Under the pieces are notes generated by a model that saw only the letters and a list, made by a program, of their open reading frames with translations, was not told the DNA's origin and ran no database searches. Shown here piece after piece: positions 8,649 through 15,877 of a DNA stretch of 64,000 bases; positions within the stretch are counted from its first letter, which is position 1; every line of letters starts with the position of its first letter. This DNA is from Streptomyces sp. F001 (GTDB lineage: Bacteria > Actinomycetota > Actinomycetes > Streptomycetales > Streptomycetaceae): NCBI RefSeq assembly GCF_004187715.1, contig NZ_QZWF01000020.1, positions 42,569-106,568 of the forward strand, written 5' to 3'. A program made the position numbers and the translations under genes.

Positions 8649-9095
8649 TCAAGAAACAGCTCGAGCTTCGGCGTCCGGCAACATCGGCGGCCGCCCCTGC
8701 GTCCACACGGCCCGCACCGAGACCCGGCTGAAGCGCCAGCCGTCCGAGGTGCGGCGCAGGTCGCCCTCGTAGATCCCGCCGACCGTGAACACCGAGTCAT
8801 CCTCGTGTACATGGAACATCAGCGCGTTCCAGGAGACGCTGCCCCGGCCCGCCCCGGCGTCCACGTCGGCGAGGATCCCCGAGGCGACGTGCTGTGTCCG
8901 CGCGTACCGCCCGAGCGCTTCCTTCGCAGCCTGCTCGGCCTCCGCCCCCTCGGCGGTCCCGAGGGGCGTCTCCATGCGGGCGTCGGCGGTGAAGAGGGCG
9001 TCCATCCAGCCGGGGGTGAAGTCACGGGCGTCCAGGGCGCGGAAGAGACGATGGACGAGGGTGTGGATGTCCATGGTGCTGTGGTGATCGGTCAT
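8649..9095 (-). CDS. SnoaL-like / NTF2-fold protein
   Basis: A 148-residue alpha+beta barrel protein of the SnoaL-like class (MDALFTADARMETPLG; SVSWNALMFHVHEDD; GIYEGDLRRTSDGWRFSRVSVRAVW). Members act as small polyketide cyclases, isomerases or non-catalytic binding proteins. There is no ribosome-binding site before ATG 9095, but a consensus-like promoter ends about 9 nt upstream, so a leaderless transcript starting at or near the ATG is likely. TTG 9116 extends the frame but falls inside the promoter. The upstream neighbour on the same strand is the HxlR regulator. Confidence 0.8.
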   Translation of the reverse strand: MTDHHSTMDIHTLVHRLFRALDARDFTPGWMDALFTADARMETPLGTAEGAEAEQAAKEALGRYARTQHVASGILADVDAGAGRGSVSWNALMFHVHEDDSVFTVGGIYEGDLRRTSDGWRFSRVSVRAVWTQGRPPMLPDAEARAVS

Positions 9096-9104
9096 GGGGA
9101 GAGG

Positions 9105-9132
9105 GTCATACGTCAAGTGGACTTGAGGTCAA
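9105..9132 (-). promoter_or_regulatory. Promoter with palindromic operator in its spacer
   Basis: On the minus strand TTGACC (9132-9127) and TATGAC (9110-9105) are separated by 16 bp. The spacer is filled almost exactly by the palindrome TCAAGT-N2-ACTTGA (9113-9126). A protein bound there would block RNA polymerase. The site serves the SnoaL-like gene; the neighbouring HxlR protein is the obvious candidate binder. Confidence 0.55.
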
Positions 9133-9168
9133 GGGTGCGACTCCCGAACCGAACCCCATGCAAGCCTG

Positions 9169-9567
9169 CTAGCGGGCAGCCGGTTCGGTGTCGTAGTCGT
9201 GCCGGGCCTGTTCGACCCTGTCCAGGTTCTCGGCGGCCCATTCGGCCAGGTGCGCGAAGAGCGGGGCGAGGCTGCGGCCGAGTTCGCTGATCTCGTACTC
9301 GACCCGAGGGGGGACCTCCGGGTGGTACGTGCGCACGATCAGGCCGTCGCGCTCCAGTTGCCGCAACCGCTGCGTCAGCACCTTGGGCGTGATCTTTGCG
9401 ATGCGCCGCTCCAGTTCGACGAAGCGCTGCCGGCCGTGGGTGTGGAGCGTCCACAGGATCGGTGTGGTCCAGCGGCTGAAGACGATGTCCACGACCGGGC
9501 TGATCGGGCAGGCGAGTTCCGGTTCGGCGGCCCCGGCCGGCGTCCAGGTCGTCGTGTCGGGCGCCAT
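9169..9567 (-). CDS. HxlR-family transcriptional regulator
   Basis: A 132-residue winged-helix regulator with the family core ACPISPVVDIVFSRWTTPILWTL, RRIAKITPKVLTQRLRQLERDGLI and PPRVEYEISELGRSL. ATG 9567 has AGGGGG at a proper 6-nt spacing, whereas ATG 9573 directly abuts it. HxlR proteins bind as dimers and commonly respond to quinones, aldehydes or other electrophiles. The gene diverges from the NmrA-like oxidoreductase at 9706, with a perfect palindrome between them, so it most likely represses that gene and itself. Confidence 0.92.
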   Translation of the reverse strand: MAPDTTTWTPAGAAEPELACPISPVVDIVFSRWTTPILWTLHTHGRQRFVELERRIAKITPKVLTQRLRQLERDGLIVRTYHPEVPPRVEYEISELGRSLAPLFAHLAEWAAENLDRVEQARHDYDTEPAAR

Positions 9568-9597
9568 GCGCATCCCCCTGGGGTAGCCACTTTCCTA

Positions 9598-9607
9598 TAG
9601 GTACCTA
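9598..9607. promoter_or_regulatory. Palindrome between hxlR-type and nmrA-type genes
   Basis: TAGGTACCTA is a perfect 10-bp palindrome in an AT-rich pocket of the 138-bp divergent intergenic region, flanked by CTA and CTA(T)A on its two sides. Position and symmetry fit an HxlR dimer operator overlapping both promoters. Confidence 0.55.
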
Positions 9608-9705
9608 CTATACCGACGGTGTTAGCGTCCTTCCATCGCCCGGAGAGCCGGCCTCCGGGGCCCTTTCGGCAGATTCAAATGCCCTGCTAAATATGGGAGT
9701 TGGAC

Positions 9706-10554
9706 ATGATCGTAGTGACGGGTGCGACCGGCAATGTGGGACGTTCGCTTGTACGGATCCTGGTCGCGGCCGGCGAGCCGGTGACCGCGACCTCGCGCAG
9801 GATCGCCGACGCGGATCTGCCTCAGGCGGTGCTGCGGCGGCCGGCGGATCTCGTCGACGCGGAGAGTCTGCGGCCGGTCCTCGACGGCGCCGACGCACTG
9901 TTCCTGCAGAACGGCGGCCCCAGCGCACACCTGCTCAGCCCCCGGGATCTCGTGGACGTCGCCAAGGCAGGCGGTGTGCGGCGGATCGTGCTGCTGTCCT
10001 CCCAAGGGGTCGCGACCCGGCCCGGATCGGCCTCGCACGGGGAGATCGCCCGGGCCATCGAGGACGCGGTACGGCAGTCCGGGCTGGAGTGGACCGTCCT
10101 ACGGCCCGGCGGCTTCGCCTCCAACACCTACGCCTGGGCCGAGTCGGTCCGCACCCGGCGGACCGTCGCCGCGCCGTTCGGTGATGTCGGGCTGCCCGTC
10201 ATCGACCCGGACGACATCGCCGAGGTCGCCGCGGCGGCGCTGCGCGAAGGGGGCCGGCATGCGGGGCAGGCCTACGAGTTGACCGGTCCCGCCCTCATCA
10301 CGCCCCGGCAGCAGGCCGAGGCTCTCGGGGACGCGCTCGGTGAACCTGTCCGCTTGGCCGAGCAGACCCGCGACGAGGCCAGGGCCCAGATGCTGCGGTT
10401 CATGCCCGAATCGGTGGTCGAGACCACGCTGAGCATCCTGGGCGAGCCCACGCCCGCCGAGCAGCGGATCAGCCCCGACGTCGAGCGGGTCCTCGGCCGT
10501 ACGCCCGGCACGTTCGCGGACTGGGCGCGGCGCCACGTCGCCGCCTTCCGATAG
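9706..10554 (+). CDS. NmrA-like NAD(P)-binding atypical SDR
   Basis: A 282-residue Rossmann protein starting MIVVTGATGNVGRSLV (glycine-rich TGATGNVG nucleotide loop), with LFLQNG, VRRIVLLSSQGV and LEWTVLRPGGFASN typical of NmrA/TMR-like atypical short-chain reductases. ATG 9706 has GGGAG six bases upstream. Members either reduce quinone-like substrates or sense NADP without catalysis. Divergence from an HxlR regulator is a recurring arrangement for electrophile-responsive reductases. Confidence 0.88.
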   Translation: MIVVTGATGNVGRSLVRILVAAGEPVTATSRRIADADLPQAVLRRPADLVDAESLRPVLDGADALFLQNGGPSAHLLSPRDLVDVAKAGGVRRIVLLSSQGVATRPGSASHGEIARAIEDAVRQSGLEWTVLRPGGFASNTYAWAESVRTRRTVAAPFGDVGLPVIDPDDIAEVAAAALREGGRHAGQAYELTGPALITPRQQAEALGDALGEPVRLAEQTRDEARAQMLRFMPESVVETTLSILGEPTPAEQRISPDVERVLGRTPGTFADWARRHVAAFR

Positions 10555-10711
10555 GCGTTGCCCTTCAGCCGGCCTTCAGTCCGCCGGACCGCCCGTCGCC
10601 GGCTTCTGTCGGAGAAGGCGCGGGGAAAGTCGCAGACCCATCCCTCGCCTTCCTCCTGCACCATCGAGGTGACCTGGCTGGAAAGCCGCCCCTTCCCCGG
10701 GGCGGCACGCC

Positions 10712-11755
10712 TCACTCCCGCGGCACCCCCGAAGATCCCCGCACCATCAACTCCCCCGCACCGTCGCGATCCCCCGGGCGGCGGCTCCTCCCGCCCCATG
10801 GCGATCCGCCCGGCCCGCGCCCCGCCTGCGCGAGCGGCAGCCGTACCGTCGTCAGTGAAGGCACCGCGTCGATGCTGAACGGCAGGTCGTCGAAGCCGGC
10901 CACCGAGACGTCCTCCGGGATCCGCAGCCCCGACTCCCGCAGCGCCGCGCACGCCCCCAGCGCGACGGAGTCGTTCGCGGCGACGACGGCCGTCAGGGAC
11001 GGGTCCCGGCGCAGCAGCTCCAGGGTGGCCTCGTGGCCGGACCGGCGGTCGTAGCGGCCGTGGACCGTCCAGCGCGGGTCCTCCTGGATCCCCGCCGCCT
11101 CCAGCGCCGCCCGATGCCCCTCCAGGCGGTGGCGGGTGGTGGTGCGCTCCTCCGGGCCCGCGATGTAGCCGAGCCGCCGGTGGCCGAGGCCGATCAGGTG
11201 CTCGGTCAGCTGCCGGCCCCCTCCCCGGTTGTCGAAGGTCAGCGCGACCGCGGACGTGTCCGGCGCCGGCGGCCGGCCGCACAGCACCACCCGCGTCCCG
11301 GCGTCCGTCAGTTTCCGCAGCTTCGCGGAGACCGCCGCCACATGCGAGGCGTCCTCGATCGCGCCGCCGGTCAGGACGACCGCAGCGGCCCGCTGCCGCT
11401 GGAGCAGGGTGAGGTAGGTCAGCTCGCGCTCCGGGGAGCCGCCCGTGTTGCAGACGACGGCCAGCCGCTCACCGCCCGCGCGCCCGCCCGGCCCGCCGAT
11501 CTCGGACTGGATCGCGCTCGCCATGATCCCGAAGAAGGGGTCGGCGATGTCGTTGACCAGGATCCCGACCAGGTCGGAGGTCGCGGCGGCGAGCGCGCTG
11601 GCGGGGCCGTTGAGCACGTAGTCCAGCTCGTCGACCGCCTTGAGCACCCGCTCCCGGGTGGAGGCGGCCACCGGGTAGTTCCCGTTCAGCACGCGCGACA
11701 CCGTCGCGGGCGAGACCTGCGCGCGGGCCGCCACGTCCGCCAGGGTCACCGTCAT
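10712..11755 (-). CDS. LacI-family repressor with three apparent C-terminal frameshifts
   Basis: A LacI/GalR regulator read from ATG 11755 (GGAGG 8 nt upstream). The N-terminal HTH (TLADVAARAQVSPATVSRVL) and the periplasmic-binding-like domain are normal up to LTTVRLPLAQAG. From there the frame gives a non-family sequence, while the other two frames supply the expected ARAGRIAMGREE and then IATVRGE segments before the original frame resumes at ELMVRGSSG. Each switch falls on a run of C on the plus strand (10753-10757, 10771-10775, 10820-10823), as if one base were missing three times. Function: probable sugar-responsive repressor of the divergent operon beginning at 12063. Confidence 0.85.
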   Translation of the reverse strand: MTVTLADVAARAQVSPATVSRVLNGNYPVAASTRERVLKAVDELDYVLNGPASALAAATSDLVGILVNDIADPFFGIMASAIQSEIGGPGGRAGGERLAVVCNTGGSPERELTYLTLLQRQRAAAVVLTGGAIEDASHVAAVSAKLRKLTDAGTRVVLCGRPPAPDTSAVALTFDNRGGGRQLTEHLIGLGHRRLGYIAGPEERTTTRHRLEGHRAALEAAGIQEDPRWTVHGRYDRRSGHEATLELLRRDPSLTAVVAANDSVALGACAALRESGLRIPEDVSVAGFDDLPFSIDAVPSLTTVRLPLAQAGRGPGGSPWGGRSRRPGDRDGAGELMVRGSSGVPRE

Positions 11756-11782
11756 CTCGTCGTCCTCCGGTCGCGCGTCTTG

Positions 11783-11836
11783 TCGTACGTCGTCGTACAC
11801 GTGCGGTGCTCGTACGTCGTCATACACGTGCAGTGC
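11783..11836. repeat. Tandem 27-bp direct repeat upstream of the LacI gene
   Basis: Two adjacent 27-bp copies (11783-11809 and 11810-11836) differ at only two positions. Each contains CGTACG and CACGTG palindromes. They lie 28-81 bp upstream of the repressor start and might be regulatory or a slippage duplication. Confidence 0.7.
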
Positions 11837-11956
11837 ACGGGCCACGGTTTCGTGCAGACCATAAGGCCCGGAACCCCACTTGTTCGCCCCCTCGAACAAC
11901 TCGAGACGGTCACGGCCTTGTCTCGACCGCTGGTCAGAGGCTAGCTTCTCATGGGA

Positions 11957-11972
11957 TAGAAAGCGCTTGCTG
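11957..11972. promoter_or_regulatory. LacI/GalR-type operator
   Basis: TAGAAAGCGCTTGCTG contains the AAGCGCTT palindrome with the central CG pair typical of LacI/GalR operators. It lies about 90 bp before the oxidoreductase start and is the best candidate site for the adjacent repressor. Confidence 0.6.
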
Positions 11973-12062
11973 TACGGCTTACCAGTAGCACCGGTGACAT
12001 CAGTGAATCCAGGGAATCCAGACGATCGACGGGGCGGACCAGACGCCCACGAAGGGAACGAC

Positions 12063-13198
12063 GTGACACGCAAGACGGTGCGTATCGCCATGAACGGTGT
12101 GACCGGGCGCATGGGCTACCGCCAGCACCTCGTCCGCTCCATCCTGGCCCTCCGCGAACAGGGCGGCCTCGACCTCGGCGACGGCACCGTGCTGTGGCCG
12201 GAACCGATCCTCGTCGGCCGCCGCGAACACGCCCTCAAGGCACTCGCCGAGCGGCACGGCCTGGAACACCTCTCCACGGACGTGGACGCGGTCCTCGCCG
12301 ACGACACCGTGGACATCTACTTCGACGCCCAGGTCACCTCGGCCCGCGAGGAGGCCATCAAGAAGGCGATCGCGGCCGGAAAGCACATCTACACGGAGAA
12401 GCCCACGGCCACCGGACTCGAGGGTGCCCTGGAACTGGCCCGCCTGGCGGCCGGGAAGGGCATCAAGCACGGCGTCGTCCAGGACAAGCTCTTCCTCCCG
12501 GGCCTGCTGAAGCTCAAGCGGCTCATCGACGGCGGCTTCTTCGGCCGGATCCTGTCCGTGCGCGGCGAGTTCGGCTACTGGGTCTTCGAGGGCGACTGGC
12601 AGCCCGCCCAGCGCCCCTCCTGGAACTACCGCGCCGAGGACGGCGGCGGCATCGTCACTGGGAGTACGTCCTGCACGAACTGTTCGGCCGGGTGCGCTCC
12701 GTCCAGGCCCTGACCGCCACCCACATCCCGCAGCGCTGGGACGAGAACGGCAAGCCCTATGACGCCACCGCCGACGACGCCGCCTACGGCATCTTCGAGC
12801 TGGAGGGCGGCGCGATCGCCCAGATCAACTCGTCGTGGGCCGTGCGCGTCAACCGCGACGAGCTGGTCGAGTTCCAGGTGGACGGCACGGAGGGCTCGGC
12901 GGTCGCCGGCCTGCGCAACTGCCGCGTCCAGCACCGCAGCGCCACCCCCAAGCCGGTCTGGAACCCGGACATCCCGGCCACCTACTCCTTCCGCGACCAG
13001 TGGCAGGAGGTCCCGGACAACACCGAGTTCGACAACGGCTTCAAGGCCCAGTGGGAGCTGTTCCTCAAGCACGTCTACGCCGACGCCCCCTACCACTGGG
13101 ACCTGCTCGCCGGCGCCCGTGGTGTCCAGCTCGCCGAGCTGGGCCTCAAGTCCACGGCCGAGGGCCGCCGTATCGACGTACCGGAGATCGCGCTTTGA
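12063..13198 (+). pseudogene. Gfo/Idh/MocA-family oxidoreductase, interrupted reading frame
   Basis: A dehydrogenase-type protein in two frames. GTG 12063 (AAGGGA upstream) starts MTRKTVRIAMNGVTGRMGYR and runs through the catalytic-region motif TEKPTATGLEGAL and VVQDKLFLPGLLKLKRLI to EDGGGIV at about 12655. The continuation HWEYVLHELFGRV is in the next frame and reads to a TGA at 13196-13198 (PEIAL). Relatives I know have a few more residues (of the type LDMxxHW) at the join, so a short deletion of about 13-16 bp, not a simple one-base slip, best explains the break. The frame without correction stops at 12713. Intact, it would oxidise a sugar or polyol with NAD(P). It heads the operon continuing at 14708. 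Confidence 0.8.
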
Positions 13199-13320
13199 CC
13201 GCTCCCCTCCCTTCAGGGAGGGGATTCCTGGCTCAGGCTGCCTCCGGGAGCTGCGCTCCCGGAGGTCTTACGCCCTCGACACCAGCCGGGTTCAGACCAG
13301 CCCGGGCGAGCATCACGCGG
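13196..13320 (-). ncRNA. Candidate omega (reRNA) guide RNA of TnpB
   Basis: In IS200/IS605 elements the guide RNA covers the 3' end of tnpB and the right end, and its 3' guide is read from the flank. Here the minus strand holds a perfect 11-bp hairpin with a 3-nt loop inside the last tnpB codons (13241-13265), the right-end hairpin at 13204-13223, and then the boundary near 13196. The guide would begin in the oxidoreductase gene (minus strand from 13195, AAGCGCGATCTCCGGT). The 5' limit given is a guess. Confidence 0.45.
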
Positions 13321-14435
13321 GCGGAGTTCTTGTCCCTGGAGGACGCGACTCCGCACACGGTGCAGGTGTATATGCGTTCCGAAAGAGGAAGTGCGTGCTT
13401 GGTTCTCGCTCCGCACGACGCGCAGTCCATGGTGGTGTGCGCGGGATGCACCAGACGGATATCCCGTCCGTGCTTGCGGCCCATCTCAATCAGGGCCTTT
13501 TTCGTGGCACCGATCGCGGCGTCCGCCGCCTTGCGCGCCAACGAGGACCTGGCGAGGAATTTCGGCTTGAAGTCCTCCACGGCGATGGCATCGTGGTCGG
13601 TCACGACCTTCTTCGCCCACTTGCGGCCCGTGTCCTGTCGCTGCCGGGCGATCTTCGCGTAGGTCTTCGCCCGCCACTTCTTCGCCTCCCGGTAGCCCTT
13701 CGAGGCGGCCTGCCCCTTCTTCGGTTTGCGGCGGGCCATCATCCGGTCGTACCGGGTCAGCTTGGCCTGGGCCTTCTTCCCGTGCTGGGCGTGCGGGAGG
13801 TCGTGGGCCTCCGAGGTGGTGGTCGCGGTCTCCTTCACGCCCCAGTCGATCCCGAGCACCCGGCCGGTCTCCGGCAGCGGCTGCACCTCGGCGGGCACGA
13901 CGAACGAGGCGTACCAGTGCCCGACGCTGTCCTGGTATACCCGCACCGAGGAAGGGTCTGCGGGCAGGTCCCGCGACCACACCACTGTCAGCGCGATCCC
14001 GCCCGCAAGGTGCAGGCGATTGCCCTTCAGCCGGAACCCACGCCGGGTGTAGTTCAGCGTCGGCAAGGCTTCGCGCTTCGTCTTGTACTTCGGCATTCCG
14101 GCCCGACGATGTACCGGCAGCCGTTCCTTGATGTCCTTCTGCGCCTTCGCGCGGGACTTGCCGAAGTCCCGGATGAGCTGCTGCTGCGGCACCGAAGAAC
14201 CCTCAGCCAACCACGGTGCCATCGACCGGGCCTCGGTCAGCATCCGGTCCAACCGGGCCGGGCCGCACGGCTCACCCCCGGCGTAGGCCTTCTTCGACCG
14301 GGCCACACACTCGTTCCAGAGCCACCGGCACCGGTCCCATTCTGCGCGAAGCGCCGCGCGAGCCGTCGAGGACATACGAAGCCGGTAGGTGTACCGGGCA
14401 TGCCCGGTTTCTCTAGCCGACTTTGGTGTCGTCAT
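13233..14435 (-). CDS. tnpB: TnpB RNA-guided endonuclease
   Basis: A 400-residue TnpB of the OrfB type. The RuvC triad is intact: D197 in LGIDWGVKET, E287 in AIAVEDFKPKF and D368 in SSRDKNSA. A zinc finger is formed by C338, C341, C358 and C361 (CASCG and CTVCG). The N-terminal part (YRLRMSSTARAALRAEWDRCRWLWNE in pieces) is the usual HTH/REC-like region. Usual family length is ~370-420, so it is full length. ATG 14435 lies 29 bp from the divergent RHH start and has no ribosome-binding site, suggesting a leaderless message. The C-terminus is extended past the last Asp by ~30 residues, part of which encodes the guide-RNA hairpin. It cleaves DNA matching the guide next to a short motif and so favours retention of the element. 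Confidence 0.92.
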   Translation of the reverse strand: MTTPKSARETGHARYTYRLRMSSTARAALRAEWDRCRWLWNECVARSKKAYAGGEPCGPARLDRMLTEARSMAPWLAEGSSVPQQQLIRDFGKSRAKAQKDIKERLPVHRRAGMPKYKTKREALPTLNYTRRGFRLKGNRLHLAGGIALTVVWSRDLPADPSSVRVYQDSVGHWYASFVVPAEVQPLPETGRVLGIDWGVKETATTTSEAHDLPHAQHGKKAQAKLTRYDRMMARRKPKKGQAASKGYREAKKWRAKTYAKIARQRQDTGRKWAKKVVTDHDAIAVEDFKPKFLARSSLARKAADAAIGATKKALIEMGRKHGRDIRLVHPAHTTMDCASCGARTKHALPLSERIYTCTVCGVASSRDKNSARVMLARAGLNPAGVEGVRPPGAQLPEAA

Positions 14436-14464
14436 GACACCACGCTAGCACTACAGTTGAGGTC

Positions 14465-14623
14465 ATGGACCATGAAGTACGCATCACGCTCAGGCTGCCC
14501 GCCGGCCTTCACGAATGGCTGGTTGCTCAGGCCAAGTCCGCCCGCCGGTCTCTCAACTCCGAGATCGTGTATCGCTTGGAAGGCGAGCGCGCCGCTACTG
14601 AGGCGGACGGCGAATCGCGCTAA
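14465..14623 (+). CDS. Arc-like ribbon-helix-helix protein in the TnpB element
   Basis: A 52-residue ORF starting ATG 14465. It begins MDHEVRITLRLPAGLHEWL and continues SARRSLNSEIVYRLE, which is the beta-strand / helix / helix pattern of Arc/MetJ/CopG repressors (RITLRLP strand; SLNSEIVYRL second helix). It diverges from tnpB across 29 bp, so a dimer bound there could control tnpB and itself. TACAGT seven bases upstream is a possible -10 for a leaderless start. The stop codon lies in the loop of a perfect hairpin. The role of such proteins in TnpB elements is not established to my knowledge. Confidence 0.75.
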   Translation: MDHEVRITLRLPAGLHEWLVAQAKSARRSLNSEIVYRLEGERAATEADGESR

Positions 14624-14635
14624 CAGCGATTCGCC
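14609..14635 (+). terminator. Hairpin at the end of the RHH gene
   Basis: GGCGAATCGC / GCGATTCGCC forms a perfect 10-bp stem with a 7-nt loop that contains the RHH stop codon, followed by TTTCCC. It probably terminates the RHH transcript before the aldolase gene. Confidence 0.65.
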
Positions 14636-14707
14636 TTTCCCTTCCCTGCTCTGCAGGGACCCGATTCCCCTCCGGCCTGAAGGCCGAGCCAACCTCGGAG
14701 GTTCCCG

Positions 14708-15877
14708 GTGACCATCCAACTCCCCACCTTCAAGGGTGGCCTGCGGGCGTACGAGCCCCGCCAGGAGTCTCTAGCCCTCATTCCGGGCGCGCCCTTCACC
14801 TCCCGTACGGTCTTCTCGGCGGCGCACGTCGTCGCCGACCCGTACGCCGACGTGTCACCCGACTCACCCGCCGCCGTCGACTGGGACGCCACCCTCGCTT
14901 TCCGCTGCCACCTGTGGTCCCACGGGCTCGGCGTCGCCGAGGCCATGGACACCGCCCAGCGCGGGATGGGCCTGGACTGGGCGGGCGCGGCCGAGCTGAT
15001 CCGGCGGTCGGCAGCGGAGGCCCGGAGTGTGGGCGGTCGTATCGCGTGCGGGGTGGGCACGGACCAGCTGACCGTCACCGAGATCGGGTACCCCTACAGC
15101 CTGCAGGAGATCCGCGCCGCGTACGAGGAACAGCTCGCGGTCGTGGAGGAGTCGGGCGCCCAGGCGATCCTGATGGCCTCCCGGGCGCTCGCGGCCGTCG
15201 CCAAGAGCCCCGAGGACTACCTGGAGGTCTACGGCCACCTGCTCCGCCAGGCGTCCGAGCCCGTCATCCTGCACTGGCTCGGCCCCATGTTCGACCTGGC
15301 TCTGGAGGGCTACTGGGGCGCCACCGACCTGGACCCCGCCACCAGCACCTTCCTGGAGGTCATCGCCGCCCACCCGGACAAGGTCGACGGCATCAAGGTC
15401 TCCCTGCTGGACGCCCAGCGCGAGATCGACATCCGCCGCCGCCTCCCGCAGGGCGTCCGCTGCTACACCGGCGACGACTTCAACTATCCCGAGCTGATCG
15501 CCGGTGACGACCAGAGCTTCAGCCACGCCCTGCTCGGCATCTTCGACCCGCTGGGGCCGTTGGCGGCGGAGGCGGTCCGGGTGCTGGACACGGGGGACGT
15601 GGCCGGGTTCCGGGGGCTGTTGGACCCGACGGTCGAGCTGTCCCGGCACCTGTTCCAGGCGCCTACCCGCTTCTACAAGACGGGCGTGGTCTTCCTGGCC
15701 TGGCTGGCCGGCCACCAGTCCCACTTCACGATGGTCGGCGGCCTGCAGTCGGCCCGCTCCCTCCCGCACTTCGCCCGCGCCTACGAACTCGCCGACGGCC
15801 TGGGCCTGTTCCCGGACCCGAAGCTGGCGGAGGACCGGATGAAGAACCTGCTCGCACTGTACGGGGTGCCCCAGTGA
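14708..15877 (+). CDS. DapA-like aldolase family protein (DUF993)
   Basis: A 389-residue protein of the DUF993 branch of the dihydrodipicolinate synthase superfamily. GTG 14708 (TIQLPTFKGGLRAYEPR) has GGAGG six bases upstream, but that site may now be supplied by the inserted element. It contains GAQAILMASRALAAVAKSPEDY and VDGIKVSLLDAQREI, where K is at the position of the Schiff-base lysine of the superfamily, and PTRFYKTGVVFLAWLAGHQ. It probably cleaves or dehydrates a sugar-acid or keto-sugar made by the oxidoreductase. The stop overlaps the next start (GTGA). Confidence 0.88.
   Translation: MTIQLPTFKGGLRAYEPRQESLALIPGAPFTSRTVFSAAHVVADPYADVSPDSPAAVDWDATLAFRCHLWSHGLGVAEAMDTAQRGMGLDWAGAAELIRRSAAEARSVGGRIACGVGTDQLTVTEIGYPYSLQEIRAAYEEQLAVVEESGAQAILMASRALAAVAKSPEDYLEVYGHLLRQASEPVILHWLGPMFDLALEGYWGATDLDPATSTFLEVIAAHPDKVDGIKVSLLDAQREIDIRRRLPQGVRCYTGDDFNYPELIAGDDQSFSHALLGIFDPLGPLAAEAVRVLDTGDVAGFRGLLDPTVELSRHLFQAPTRFYKTGVVFLAWLAGHQSHFTMVGGLQSARSLPHFARAYELADGLGLFPDPKLAEDRMKNLLALYGVPQ

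Larger units (their letters stand above)
11756..12062. other. Divergent regulatory region (LacI gene / oxidoreductase operon)
   Basis: This 307-bp gap holds no gene. It contains a tandem 27-bp repeat (11783-11836) close to the repressor gene, and a LacI-type operator (11957-11972) closer to the oxidoreductase. The part from about 11880 to 12020 is less GC-rich than its surroundings, as expected for promoters. Confidence 0.6.
13199..14708 (-). mobile_element. IS200/IS605-type element carrying only tnpB (IS1341-like)
   Basis: A ~1.5-kb insertion separates two genes of one operon. It holds tnpB and a small divergent ribbon-helix-helix gene, but no Y1 transposase. Subterminal hairpins are present at both ends: CCCCTCCC-TTCA-GGGAGGGG at 13204-13223, and at the other end CCCTGC/GCAGGG (14644-14658) and CGGCC/GGCCG (14673-14686). 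The pentamer TGACC occurs at both junctions (13196-13200 and 14709-14713). Removing one copy and the DNA between would rejoin the flanking genes. Exact ends cannot be fixed from sequence alone. Movement would need a TnpA supplied from elsewhere. Confidence 0.75.
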
